64,000 nt of DNA from JAAYPI01 sp963668615 (GTDB taxonomy: Bacteria > Bacteroidota > Bacteroidia > Bacteroidales > Paludibacteraceae). A program made the translations under genes and the position numbers. The stretch covers positions 186,001 through 250,000 of the forward strand of contig CAXXCL010000003.1 in assembly GCA_963668615.2 (NCBI GenBank). Direction: 5' to 3'. Positions 43,274-52,588 of the stretch are shown here, in pieces (the stretch's first letter is position 1; the number at the start of each line of letters is the position of its first letter). The notes beneath the pieces were generated by a model, which did no database searches, was not told the origin of the DNA, and was given only the letters and a program-made list of their open reading frames with translations.

Positions 43274-45466
43274 TTACAAATCGTAGCGAACAGCATCAGA
43301 AATAAAAGAAATATCTAACGCCGAAATACCATATTTGGCAAGAGTATCAGCTTCTTCTTCCAGTGTTTCATAAATAAGTTTACAATTGCCTTTTTGTTCT
43401 TTCCTTACCAAACCGGCACTCTTTTTATAATATTCCAATGCTTTGCTCTTATTTTTCATACACCAATAACAATGCGCCAAATAGAGCAATTCATAATAGC
43501 CATTATCTTCAGGTTGCTTTAGGTAGTAGGTTTCAGCAGTGGCATAATTTTCAGTAAAAAATGAACAAAGTGCAATATAATTCTCCGCCTTTTTATTGTT
43601 ATTGCTAATAAATTCAATTTTGAAGAAGTAATTCAACGCTTTATCAAATTGCTTTTGTTCAAAATAACAAATACCGATGTTAAACAATATGCTTTGGTTT
43701 TCCTTCGCGAGTGAATCTGCCATCAGATAATAATCTAATGCCTCATCATACTGTTTAAGATTTCGGTAACAATAAGCTATCTTCCGTATCGTCCAAAGGT
43801 TATCCGTTTCTATTAATTCCGCTTTTTTGTAGTAATCAATAGCAAACGTAAAATTCAACAACTTTTGGTAACAAAATCCTATTTTTCGGTAACGTTCCAC
43901 ATCGGGTTGAGACTGTTCGTCCAAATACAAAAATGACGACAATGCATTTTCAAAAAGGTTCTTGGCAAAAAAGAACTCTCCCATTTTTGCCAAAAAGTCA
44001 TTATTTTGGTTCAAAAAACGGAAAAACCATGCTTTATGAAAATCAAATCGAAAAGAAAAAATATCTTCAAAACTATCCTTATGAGAAACAACAAAAAGTT
44101 TAAAAAATCGGTATAAGTCTTGGATATATTTATTTATAATTACCTCTGCAATAGAATCTTGCGATAAAACTTTTTTATCTTTTTCCAACTCTTTCATTTG
44201 GTCGGTTTCAACTTGCAAACCATTCATCATTGCCTTGCGATAATTTTCAGGCACCATCACCAAATTCAGGCAAAAAGAATATTTATCCGAATGACACAAA
44301 AAGTTACTTTTAACCAATGAAGAAACAAAATCTTGTGTTTCTTCAGCATTTTTTAAAAATAATGCTTTTACAGAAGAATGTTGGATAAAAAATGGCAGAA
44401 ACCAATTACCAACCTCTGTAAAAAACGGGTAATTTTTCAGCATCGAAAAAGTACTCATTTGAATATCAGAACCCTGTTCTTGTAATTCTGCATACTGTTG
44501 CATTTTATCACCGACTCCGGTTTCATCAATTAAATCCTGCCAATTATTTTTCTTTTCCTCAAAATCTTCATTTTGATCAATATCTACTAAATCATCCCTC
44601 ATCCGAGGAGCAATCTTAGATATCTGAGGCATAATATTTTCCGTAATATCTTTGGTGATACGTTCCGTTTCCTTGCTTCTAACCAGCTGTTGTATAATAA
44701 GTTGAGCTTCTTTTACGCATTTCTCATCCTCAAAGAGAAGAATAACCTTATTTCGAATAGTCGGATAAAACACAATACGATCATTATGAAAAAAAAGTGA
44801 AAGCACAATGCCCGTTAAAGCCCTCAAAGACACTTCTTTATAAGAAGATTTTTGTAATTCGAAAAGGCACAAGAACTTTTTTTCATCAAATAAATGCAAC
44901 GTACTCAACATAATAGCAGATGCTGCCAAAGACAACTCAACGGGTTTAATTCGGACATTCTCAACAAGACTTTTACAAAAAAAAACCGAATCATCATTAT
45001 ATTGAGAAGTCAACCAAAATTTAGTAAATAAATGAGATAAATAAAATTCGTATTTTTTCTCATCATCCTCTGTCGGAAGAACTTTTCCCAAATCATTTTT
45101 TTCCAATTCCTGCATTAAAAAAGAATTGTCTATATCACGGGTAAGAAATGACCTGACAGAAGAATAGTAGTAAGAAAAACTATTTAGTTTTAACCAACTT
45201 TCAGCAACAGCATCAGTTATCTCATAAGTTTCTTTAAGCAATCGCTGGTAGACAACCTGTTGTTCCGGGTCATTTATACCTTGAAAAGAATATTGCAACA
45301 TCAACTTGTAAGTTGTTTTTAACCCGTCTATTTTATCTGCAAACACGCCCTCTTGTGACAATAGCGACAACTTATCAAGAAGCTCAAATGCCCTACCTAA
45401 TTTACTCTTACTCAGGAAATAAAATATTTTTTCCTTAAAGCTTTTTATTTCATTTTCTGTTACCAT
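43274..45466 (-). CDS. TPR-repeat protein of unknown function
   Basis: A 730-residue soluble protein without signal peptide. The first 480 residues are helical and unassigned. From about residue 490 to 690 there are at least five TPR units, including ENALSSFLYLDEQSQPDVERYRKIGFCYQ, DNLWTIRKIAYCYRNLKQYDEALDYY and NQSILFNIGICYFEQKQFDKALNYF. These repeats usually bind partner proteins. It is divergent from etfB (126 bases apart) and 33 bases ahead of the exonuclease gene. A -7-like TACTTTTG is at 45495-45488 (minus). Confidence 0.75.
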   Translation of the reverse strand: MVTENEIKSFKEKIFYFLSKSKLGRAFELLDKLSLLSQEGVFADKIDGLKTTYKLMLQYSFQGINDPEQQVVYQRLLKETYEITDAVAESWLKLNSFSYYYSSVRSFLTRDIDNSFLMQELEKNDLGKVLPTEDDEKKYEFYLSHLFTKFWLTSQYNDDSVFFCKSLVENVRIKPVELSLAASAIMLSTLHLFDEKKFLCLFELQKSSYKEVSLRALTGIVLSLFFHNDRIVFYPTIRNKVILLFEDEKCVKEAQLIIQQLVRSKETERITKDITENIMPQISKIAPRMRDDLVDIDQNEDFEEKKNNWQDLIDETGVGDKMQQYAELQEQGSDIQMSTFSMLKNYPFFTEVGNWFLPFFIQHSSVKALFLKNAEETQDFVSSLVKSNFLCHSDKYSFCLNLVMVPENYRKAMMNGLQVETDQMKELEKDKKVLSQDSIAEVIINKYIQDLYRFFKLFVVSHKDSFEDIFSFRFDFHKAWFFRFLNQNNDFLAKMGEFFFAKNLFENALSSFLYLDEQSQPDVERYRKIGFCYQKLLNFTFAIDYYKKAELIETDNLWTIRKIAYCYRNLKQYDEALDYYLMADSLAKENQSILFNIGICYFEQKQFDKALNYFFKIEFISNNNKKAENYIALCSFFTENYATAETYYLKQPEDNGYYELLYLAHCYWCMKNKSKALEYYKKSAGLVRKEQKGNCKLIYETLEEEADTLAKYGISALDISFISDAVRYDL

Positions 45467-45513
45467 TTATAAAAATTTTCTAAAGAACAAAAGTAATAAA
45501 ATTTGTGAGAAAT

Positions 45514-45544
45514 TTTGGAAAATTGATTGCATTTACTACATTTG
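45514..45544 (+). promoter_or_regulatory. Consensus promoter of the etfBA-acd operon
   Basis: TTTG at 45514-45517, exactly 19 bp spacer, TACATTTG at 45537-45544, the best promoter match in the window. The ATG is 48 bases further on. Confidence 0.75.
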
Positions 45545-45592
45545 CACCTCTTGTGAAGTTTCTTAACATAATATAACCTTATTACACACCGT

Positions 45593-46465
45593 ATGAGTTT
45601 AAAAATCATAGTTTTAGCAAAACAAGTTCCAGACACTCGGAATGTGGGGAAAGATGCTATGAAAGCCGATGGAACGGTTAACCGAGCAGCATTACCCGCC
45701 ATTTTTAATCCCGAAGATTTAAACGCTTTAGAACAAGCATTAAGACTGAAAGATAAGTTTCCGGATTCTACAGTTACCATTTTGACAATGGGACCCAGTC
45801 GTGCCTCAGAAATCATTCGCGAAAGCATGTTTAGAGGAGCAGACGGAGGATACCTGCTAAGTGGTAGAGAATTTGCCGGTTCTGATACTTTGGCAACATC
45901 TTACGCATTAGCTTGTGCCATTCGTAAAATAAAAGAATACGATATTATCATATGTGGACGCCAAGCAATTGATGGTGACACTGCACAAGTTGGTCCACAA
46001 GTTGCACAAAAGTTAGGATTGCCACAAGTAACCTATGCTGAAGAAATTCTTAGTTTAAAAGACAACAAGCTCACTATCAAGCGTCGTTTAGAAAGGGGCA
46101 TTGAAGTTGTTGAAGCCAAACTGCCATTAGTGGTAACCGTTAATGGAACTGCACCAAACTGCCGACCTCGCCATGCAAAATTGACTCTGAAATATAAATA
46201 CGCTCAATCTCCATCAGAACAAATTGAAACCGGAGGTAAATACAACGACATCATAGCTGCTCATCCCTATCTTTCTATTAATGAAATAGGAGTAAAAGAT
46301 CTTGACTGTGATAATAACTATCTCGGCTTACTAGGTTCTCCTACCAAAGTAAAACAAATTGAAAACATAGTTTTTGCCGCTAAAGAAAGTAAAAAACTAA
46401 CAGCTTCCGACTGTGATATCGAATCACTAATGGTTGAACTAATAACAAACCATACAATCGGATAA
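45593..46465 (+). CDS. etfB: Electron transfer flavoprotein beta subunit
   Basis: A 290-residue EtfB/FixA homologue. It opens IIVLAKQVPDTRNVG and continues with RAALPAIFNPEDLNALEQAL, then VTILTMGPSRASEIIRESMFRGADGGYLL, CGRQAIDGDTAQVGPQVAQKLGLPQVTYAEEI and PNCRPRHAKL. It holds AMP or FAD and, with EtfA, carries electrons from the acyl-CoA dehydrogenase encoded downstream. Length is a little above that of classical EtfB. First gene of the operon, 49 bases before etfA. Confidence 0.95.
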   Translation: MSLKIIVLAKQVPDTRNVGKDAMKADGTVNRAALPAIFNPEDLNALEQALRLKDKFPDSTVTILTMGPSRASEIIRESMFRGADGGYLLSGREFAGSDTLATSYALACAIRKIKEYDIIICGRQAIDGDTAQVGPQVAQKLGLPQVTYAEEILSLKDNKLTIKRRLERGIEVVEAKLPLVVTVNGTAPNCRPRHAKLTLKYKYAQSPSEQIETGGKYNDIIAAHPYLSINEIGVKDLDCDNNYLGLLGSPTKVKQIENIVFAAKESKKLTASDCDIESLMVELITNHTIG

Positions 46466-46514
46466 CGAGAAGTACTGAACGTATTAATTAAAAAAGAAAA
46501 AGAGAAAATATATT

Positions 46515-47534
46515 ATGAATAATTTATTTGTATGTCTCGAAATAGAGGATGGCGTTGTTGGTGAAGTAAGTTTGGAATTACTAACTAAAGGGCGTTCATT
46601 GGCAAACAAACTCCAATGTCAATTAGAAGCGGTCGCTATAGGTGATAAGTTAGATAAGATTCCGTCACAAGTATTTCCCTATGGTGTAGATGTTTTATAC
46701 GTAGCAGAGGACAAACGTTTATCTCCTTATACATCGTTGCCTCACACTTCAGTATTGGTAAACCTTTTCAAAGAAGAAAAACCTCAAATTGCACTTATGG
46801 GAGCAACCTCAGTGGGACGCGATTTAGGACCTAGAGTTTCTTCTGCACTTTTCAGTGGGTTAACCGCCGACTGTACTTCATTGGAAATTGGCGATTACGA
46901 AGAAAAAAAAGAAGGCAAAATTTATCAAAACCTGTTATATCAAATTCGTCCTGCTTTTGGAGGAAACATCGTTGCAACAATTGTTAACCCGAACCAACGT
47001 CCCCAAATGGCAACTGTTCGTGAAGGTGTAATGAAAAAAGAAATTTATGATGCAAATTATAAAGGCACTGTAAAAAAATTAGATGTTTCCAAATATGTTT
47101 CTAACGAAGATTTTGTTGTGTCTGTTATCGAAAGACACATGGAAAAATCTAAAATTAATTTAAAAGGTTCCCCTATAATTGTTTCCGGTGGTTACGGAAT
47201 GGGATCTGAAGACAATTTCAAGTTGTTATATGAATTAGCGGGTGTAATCGGTGCTGAGGTAGGAGCTTCTCGTGCTGCTGTTGATGCAGGTTTTGCTGAT
47301 CATGCACGGCAGATTGGTCAAACAGGAGTTACAGTACGACCTAAACTTTATATTGCCTGTGGCATTTCGGGACAAATTCAACACATTGCAGGGATGCAAG
47401 AAAGTTCTATCATCATCGCAATAAATAGTGATCCCAGTGCTCCTATCAATGCCATTGCGGATTATGTAATTACAGGAACTGTAGAAGAGGTAGTCCCGAA
47501 GTTAATTAAGTATTACAAAAAAAATACGAAATAA
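46515..47534 (+). CDS. etfA: Electron transfer flavoprotein alpha subunit
   Basis: A 339-residue EtfA/FixB homologue. The N-terminal domain includes GATSVGRDLGPRVSSALFSGLTADCTSLEI and LLYQIRPAFGGNIVATI. The C-terminal FAD domain has SGGYGMGSEDNFKLLYELAGVIGAEVGASRAAVDAGF, then QIGQTGVTVRPKLYIACGISGQIQHIAGM and INSDPSAPINAIADYVITG. It forms the heterodimer with EtfB. 101 bases separate it from the dehydrogenase gene. Confidence 0.96.
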   Translation: MNNLFVCLEIEDGVVGEVSLELLTKGRSLANKLQCQLEAVAIGDKLDKIPSQVFPYGVDVLYVAEDKRLSPYTSLPHTSVLVNLFKEEKPQIALMGATSVGRDLGPRVSSALFSGLTADCTSLEIGDYEEKKEGKIYQNLLYQIRPAFGGNIVATIVNPNQRPQMATVREGVMKKEIYDANYKGTVKKLDVSKYVSNEDFVVSVIERHMEKSKINLKGSPIIVSGGYGMGSEDNFKLLYELAGVIGAEVGASRAAVDAGFADHARQIGQTGVTVRPKLYIACGISGQIQHIAGMQESSIIIAINSDPSAPINAIADYVITGTVEEVVPKLIKYYKKNTK

Positions 47535-47635
47535 TATATAAATAATAGTAACCAAAAGAAGAAAAGAAAAATATACAAACCGAATCAAATTAACATTTGT
47601 AAATTTTCTGAATCTTCCAAAAACATACAAAACCA

Positions 47636-49372
47636 ATGGCAAACTTTTTTTTAGATTCCCCTGAACTTCAACATCAGCTAAGTCATCCTTTGATGGAAAA
47701 AATTGTTACGCTGAAAGAAAAAAACTTCATAGATAAAGATAAGTACGACTACGCCCCTCGCGATGTTGAAGATGCTGTTGACAGTTACAAAAAAGTTCTT
47801 GAAATTATAGGCGAAATTTGTGGCGATGTGATAGCTCCAAATGCCGAAGATGTTGACCATGAAGGACCTACCGTTGTGAACAACCGCGTTATATATGCTA
47901 AAGGAACACAAGAAAATCATGACACCCTCGCAAAAGCCGGTTTGTATGGTATGGCTTTGCCTCGTCAATACGGAGGTTTAAACTTTTCTATGGTTCCCTA
48001 TGTCATGGCAGCTGAATTGGTAAGTCGTGCAGATGCGGGATTTGCTAACATCTGGGGATTGCAGGACTGTGCGGAAACTATTGCGGAATTTGCCACAGAA
48101 GAAATTAAGACGGAATTTTTACCTCGTGTATGCAAGGGAGATACTTGCTCTATGGACTTAACGGAACCTGATGCTGGGTCTGACCTTCAAGCTGTTCAAT
48201 TGAAAGCTACTTTTAATGAAAAAGAAAATACGTGGTACTTAAACGGTGTAAAACGTTTTATTACTAACGGTGATGCTCAAATAAAATTGGTTCTTGCTCG
48301 TTCTGAAGAAGGAACAAACGACGGTAGAGGGTTATCTTACTTCGTTGCAGACAACAAACATGACGATAGGGTTAAAGTTCGTCGTATTGAAAACAAGCTA
48401 GGAATTAAAGGCTCTCCTACTTGTGAATTGGTATTCACGAATGTACCTGCCAAATTAGTGGGCGTTCGAAGAATGGGTCTTATCAAATATGTTATGTCTT
48501 TGATGAATGGTGCTCGTTTAGGGGTTGGTGCTCAATCGGTTGGATTATCTGCAGCAACTTATAGAGAAGCTTTGGCTTACGCGAAAGATCGTTGTCAATT
48601 TGGTAAACCTATCATTGAATTTGTAGCGGTTTCCGAAATGTTGGCAAACATAAAGGCAAAATTAGATGCATCTCGTGCTTTACTTTACGAATGCACCCGT
48701 TTCGTCGATGTTTACAAAGCGTATGAAGCTATTGAACAAGAGAGAAAATTGACTCCGGAAGAAAAAGCCGACTACAAAGAATACCAACGTTTGGCTGATG
48801 CTTTCACCCCACTTTTGAAAATGTTTGCGAGTGAATATGCCAACCAAAATGCTTACGATACGATACAAATACATGGTGGCTCGGGATTTATGAAAGATTA
48901 CGCATGTGAACGCTTATACCGTGACGCACGCATTCTTACAATCTATGAAGGTACTTCTCAACTACAAACAGTCGCTGCCATACGTCACGTAACCACCGGC
49001 ACATATCTATCTCAAATTCGTGCTTATGAAACCGAAACAGCTAATCAGAAGTATGCGGATTTACGTGACCGCTTAATCAAGATGACGACTACATACGAAA
49101 GAACAGTTGCTTCTGTTACCGAAAAGAAAGATACACACTATCTTGATTTAAATGCTCGTAAATTAGTAGAAATGGCAGGGCATATCATTATGGGTTATTT
49201 GCTCATTATTGATGCAAATAAAGATAACATATTTGAAACATCTGCTAAAAGTTACATCCATTATGGACAAGCAGAAGTGGCTAAACAAGCTGCCTTCATA
49301 GATAATATTTCCGTAGAAGAATCTTCTATTTATGGCAATTATTGTACTTGTCAACAAAGTGTAACCGAATAA
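47636..49372 (+). CDS. Acyl-CoA dehydrogenase
   Basis: A 578-residue flavoenzyme, larger than the 380-residue classical type because of a C-terminal extension, as in other Bacteroidota members next to etfBA. MDLTEPDAGSDLQAVQLKA binds FAD and substrate, then RFITNGDA, LGIKGSPTCELVFTNVPA, ARLGVGAQSVGLSAATYREALAYAKDRCQFGKPI and IQIHGGSGFMKDYACERLYRDARILTIYEGTSQLQ. It oxidises an acyl-CoA and passes electrons to EtfAB, whose genes precede it. The acyl chain is unknown. Ends at a palindrome that can act as a terminator. Confidence 0.93.
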   Translation: MANFFLDSPELQHQLSHPLMEKIVTLKEKNFIDKDKYDYAPRDVEDAVDSYKKVLEIIGEICGDVIAPNAEDVDHEGPTVVNNRVIYAKGTQENHDTLAKAGLYGMALPRQYGGLNFSMVPYVMAAELVSRADAGFANIWGLQDCAETIAEFATEEIKTEFLPRVCKGDTCSMDLTEPDAGSDLQAVQLKATFNEKENTWYLNGVKRFITNGDAQIKLVLARSEEGTNDGRGLSYFVADNKHDDRVKVRRIENKLGIKGSPTCELVFTNVPAKLVGVRRMGLIKYVMSLMNGARLGVGAQSVGLSAATYREALAYAKDRCQFGKPIIEFVAVSEMLANIKAKLDASRALLYECTRFVDVYKAYEAIEQERKLTPEEKADYKEYQRLADAFTPLLKMFASEYANQNAYDTIQIHGGSGFMKDYACERLYRDARILTIYEGTSQLQTVAAIRHVTTGTYLSQIRAYETETANQKYADLRDRLIKMTTTYERTVASVTEKKDTHYLDLNARKLVEMAGHIIMGYLLIIDANKDNIFETSAKSYIHYGQAEVAKQAAFIDNISVEESSIYGNYCTCQQSVTE

Positions 49373-49406
49373 ATACTCCTCTTAACACAACAAACTATCT
49401 ATAAGA

Positions 49407-49450
49407 TGACAGTACCCCAAAAGTTTTTTCTAACTTTTGGGGTACTGTCA
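49407..49450. terminator. Perfect 19-bp hairpin after the acyl-CoA dehydrogenase gene
   Basis: Arms 49407-49425 and 49432-49450 pair perfectly. They share the CCCCAAAAGTT core with the palindrome at 37767-37816. Placed between two convergent genes, it may end both transcripts. The IS-like core is noted separately. Confidence 0.6.
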
Positions 49451-49505
49451 CAATATTCAGAACTTTTCTGATCTTGTGAAAAATCAAATAATCAAAAAAA
49501 ACTAT

Positions 49506-50597
49506 TTAATCATCCTCGTTTAAGTCATCATCAAGCTCCTCATCTTCCTCTTCATACAAGTCATCAACATCAACAAACCTTGACTTATGACTTATTTCTT
49601 TAACAGGTTCTCTATTTATTTCTTCCCAAAGAATATCTTTCAACTCCGTTAAACCTTTCCCTGCTACAGCAGATATAAATACACAAGGAATATCGGGTAA
49701 ATCTTTTTTCATTGCTTCCTCCAATTCATCATCTATCATATCAATCTTAGTAATTGCCAGTGCTCTATGCTTATCCAACAATTCAGGATTGTATAATTCC
49801 AATTCGTTTAATAATATTTTATATTCCTGATGTATATCAGGGCTATCGGCAGGTATCATAAATAAGAGTACGGAATTACGTTCTATATGTCGTAAAAATC
49901 GTAAACCCAACCCTCTACCTTCGTGAGCTCCTTCTATTATACCCGGTATGTCGGCCATAACGAACGAACGATGGTCTCGATAACTTACAATACCCAAATT
50001 AGGTTCCAAGGTTGTAAAAGGATAATTAGCAATTTCAGGTTTCGCAGCAGAAACAACAGACAATAAAGTAGATTTTCCGGCATTGGGAAATCCGACTAAA
50101 CCTACATCGGCCAAAACTTTTAATTCCAGTATAACCGTTTTTTCTTGCAGGGGTTCTCCCGGCTGAGCAAACCGTGGCGTTTGATTGGTAGATGATCGAA
50201 AATGCCAATTTCCTTGACCACCTCGACCGCCTTTCATCAAAAGCACCTCTTGTCCATCTTCCTTCACATCACAAAGGAACTCACCTGTTTCTGCATCATA
50301 TGCCACGGTTCCACACGGGACTTCGATAATTTGATCTTTGCCATCTTTACCAAAACTTCGACTAGAGCTACCACTGCCCCCATCACCGGCAAAGACATGA
50401 CGAGCATATTTTAAATGCAATAGTGTCCAATAATTAGAATTGCCTTTGAGGATAATATGACCTCCTCTACCCCCATCTCCGCCATCAGGACCACCTTTGG
50501 TTATATACTTTTCTCGGTGCAAATGCATCGATCCAGGACCGCCTTTACCTGAACGACAATATATTTTTACGTAATCGACAAAATTAGAACTAGCCAT
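49506..50597 (-). CDS. obgE: GTPase Obg (CgtA)
   Basis: A 363-residue ribosome-associated GTPase. The Gly-rich Obg fold covers residues 1-157 (GKGGPGSMHLHREKYITKGGPDGGDGGRGG). The G domain has G1 GFPNAGKST, G2 YPFTTLEPNLG, G3 DIPGIIEGA, G4 ITKID and G5 ISAVAGKG. The C-terminus is a highly acidic tail (EEEDEELDDDLNEDD) in place of the OCT domain. It acts in 50S assembly and growth control. Follows adk but has its own promoter. Confidence 0.95.
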   Translation of the reverse strand: MASSNFVDYVKIYCRSGKGGPGSMHLHREKYITKGGPDGGDGGRGGHIILKGNSNYWTLLHLKYARHVFAGDGGSGSSSRSFGKDGKDQIIEVPCGTVAYDAETGEFLCDVKEDGQEVLLMKGGRGGQGNWHFRSSTNQTPRFAQPGEPLQEKTVILELKVLADVGLVGFPNAGKSTLLSVVSAAKPEIANYPFTTLEPNLGIVSYRDHRSFVMADIPGIIEGAHEGRGLGLRFLRHIERNSVLLFMIPADSPDIHQEYKILLNELELYNPELLDKHRALAITKIDMIDDELEEAMKKDLPDIPCVFISAVAGKGLTELKDILWEEINREPVKEISHKSRFVDVDDLYEEEDEELDDDLNEDD

Positions 50598-50624
50598 AAT
50601 TTCAAAAGTATATATTTATAAATA

Positions 50625-50654
50625 CAAAAATACAGATAGTATGTACTTTACAAA
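50625..50654 (-). promoter_or_regulatory. Promoter of obg, overlapping the adk terminator
   Basis: On the minus strand TTTG at 50654-50651, 18 bp spacer, TATTTTTG at 50632-50625. The -7 box is at the same time the T tract of the hairpin 50630-50673. A second TACTTTTG at 50610-50603 would give an almost leaderless mRNA. Confidence 0.55.
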
Positions 50655-50673
50655 AAGAATTTACTATCTGTAT
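50630..50673 (-). terminator. Terminator of hpt-adk
   Basis: On the minus strand a perfect 12-bp stem, ATACAGATAGTA/TACTATCTGTAT, followed by TTTTTG. It starts 20 bases after the adk stop. Confidence 0.7.
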
Positions 50674-50693
50674 AAACAAAAAAATAAAAAAAA

Positions 50694-51266
50694 CTATAAA
50701 GCAGCGTCTATTACCTTGCAAACATTATCAAAAGTATCTTCGATGGAAGATGTTCCGTCAATTTTGACATGTTTACCTTGTTGGTGGTAAAATTGTATAA
50801 CAGGCATTGTACGTTCTTCATATATCTGAATGCGCTTTTTAATAGTTTCCATATTATCGTCAGAACGACCAGATACCTTACCTCTAAGCAACAAACGTTT
50901 AACAAGTTCTTCGTTCGTGACATCTATGTTTAACATAACGCTCACACGTATATTACGTCTTTTCAACATGGAATCTAATTCCTCTGCTTGAACAACGGTA
51001 CGCGGAAATCCATCAAAGATAAAACCTTTCACTTGTGGATATTTATCTAATTGCTTATTCAAAAGATCGATTACCAAATCATCGGGAACAAATAATCCTT
51101 TTGAAATCAGCCCATCAGCAATCTTTCCTAATTCGGTTTTTGCTGCTATTTCTTTTCTTAAAATATCCCCTGTAGAAAAATGGACTAAACCGTACTTCTT
51201 TTCTATTAGTTCACTTTGCGTCCCTTTACCGGAACCTGGTGCACCAAAAATGACAACATTAAACAT
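50694..51266 (-). CDS. adk: Adenylate kinase
   Basis: A 190-residue enzyme with the P-loop FGAPGSGKGTQ (about residues 6-16), GDILRKEIA, GFIFDGFPRTVVQAEEL and RLLLRGKVSGRSDDN. The LID is of the short type without the zinc-cysteine insert, which explains the length. It converts ATP and AMP to two ADP in the cytoplasm. It follows hpt by 14 bases. Confidence 0.96.
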   Translation of the reverse strand: MFNVVIFGAPGSGKGTQSELIEKKYGLVHFSTGDILRKEIAAKTELGKIADGLISKGLFVPDDLVIDLLNKQLDKYPQVKGFIFDGFPRTVVQAEELDSMLKRRNIRVSVMLNIDVTNEELVKRLLLRGKVSGRSDDNMETIKKRIQIYEERTMPVIQFYHQQGKHVKIDGTSSIEDTFDNVCKVIDAAL

Positions 51267-51280
51267 ATCTAGATATATTA

Positions 51281-51856
51281 TTATTTTACCAATGTATAAA
51301 TTGCACTCAAATTTCTTCCATAGCCGTCGTAATCAAGTCCATAACCCACAATAAATTCATTGGGTATTTCCATTGCCACATAATCAAGAGGCACATCTTT
51401 TTCCAACGCATCGGGTTTGAGCAATAAGGTTGCAACGTATACTTTGGCAACATCTTTTGCTCCTAAAGATTCCAACATTCTTTCCATAGTGCGTCCTGTA
51501 TCGACAATATCCTCAACAACAACTACCGTACGTCCTGCAATATTTTCAGTCAAGCCTAAAACTTCTCTTATCTTACCGGAAGAATATAAGCCTTCGTAAG
51601 ATGATAATTTAACAAATGTAACTTCCGAGGGAATCGTTACATATTTCATCAAATCGGCAGCAAACATAAAAGCTCCATTTAGCACACAAATAAACAAGGG
51701 ATTTTCATTTTTCAAATCTTCATTTATTCGAGTGGCAACTTTCTGTATAGCTTCCAAAATATCCTTTTCAGGTATAGACAATTGGAATTTTTTGTCTTTA
51801 ATTTGTACAGTATCCACAGGTTTGTTTTTACGAAAAAATCGCACGAAGTTAATCAA
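51281..51856 (-). CDS. hpt: Hypoxanthine phosphoribosyltransferase
   Basis: A 191-residue purine salvage enzyme with the PRPP motif VVVVEDIVDTGRTMERML (about residues 111-128), PLFICVLNGAFMFAADLM and VKLSSYEGLYSSGK. The first 12 residues (MINFVRFFRKNK) exceed the usual start, so translation may begin a little later at a non-ATG codon. It makes IMP or GMP from the free base. First gene of the hpt-adk unit. Confidence 0.92.
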   Translation of the reverse strand: MINFVRFFRKNKPVDTVQIKDKKFQLSIPEKDILEAIQKVATRINEDLKNENPLFICVLNGAFMFAADLMKYVTIPSEVTFVKLSSYEGLYSSGKIREVLGLTENIAGRTVVVVEDIVDTGRTMERMLESLGAKDVAKVYVATLLLKPDALEKDVPLDYVAMEIPNEFIVGYGLDYDGYGRNLSAIYTLVK

Positions 51857-51932
51857 TAATTAGGAATAAACCGAGCAAGATGACAGTTATTTAACAAGAA
51901 GTTTGGCAATTTTCCACTATAATTAATCAAAA

Positions 51933-52427
51933 CTAGTTAGTTACTCGATATGTATAGTTGGAGATGTGAGAAACAGTATATTTTTTCAGTCGCTCAGTTC
52001 CCGGACCCGTTTTACTATCAGGACTTCCTACTCCCCAAGCAACATCATAATGCGTACCACATTTTGGGCAATACAAAAAGTATCCATCACTTTTCAAAAC
52101 AATATCTGCATCATGTTCATAGGGACAAGCCATATCAAATGCATATAATCCATTATCATATCCACGCACAACCGCAACGCCTCCATAACCATAACCGCTG
52201 GTACTGACCGATGATAAAATTGAAGGATTTTCTTCTGTAAAAAGGATTATTCCTCCCAACATATCATAGCGTAATTCATTATGAGCACCTGAAGAAGACA
52301 CATCAATATCGAAAGAAACAAAAGCATAAGGGATGCTTGATGTCTCAGGCTCATTTTTGCAAGAAGCTAAAGATAACAGCAACAATACCAACAATATTTT
52401 CTCGTAAACGCTCCACATGCTACGCAA
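51933..52427 (-). CDS. Rieske-fold lipoprotein with unusual ligand pattern
   Basis: A 164-residue protein with a signal sequence and lipobox LASC (Cys at about residue 23). The second half resembles the cluster domain of Rieske 2Fe-2S proteins: ACPYEHDAD (about residues 110-118) and YCPKCGTHYDVAWG (about 128-141). The first motif is C-x3-H rather than C-x-H, and the second has C-x2-C-x2-H. A cluster is thus uncertain, and a non-cluster relic is possible. It is 76 bases upstream of hpt on the same strand. Confidence 0.65.
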   Translation of the reverse strand: MRSMWSVYEKILLVLLLLSLASCKNEPETSSIPYAFVSFDIDVSSSGAHNELRYDMLGGIILFTEENPSILSSVSTSGYGYGGVAVVRGYDNGLYAFDMACPYEHDADIVLKSDGYFLYCPKCGTHYDVAWGVGSPDSKTGPGTERLKKYTVSHISNYTYRVTN

Positions 52428-52588
52428 AGATACAACTTGTTACTACCAAAAGAAACTGATTTTACATCAAAAAACGCACAAACGTCATTTTATTTTGTAA
52501 AATAAAAAAGAAAATAGTAGTATTGCGTTCAGTTTACACTCCAAACAAATTATAACATGGTTTACTTTACGCTAAATTCTCTAACTTT

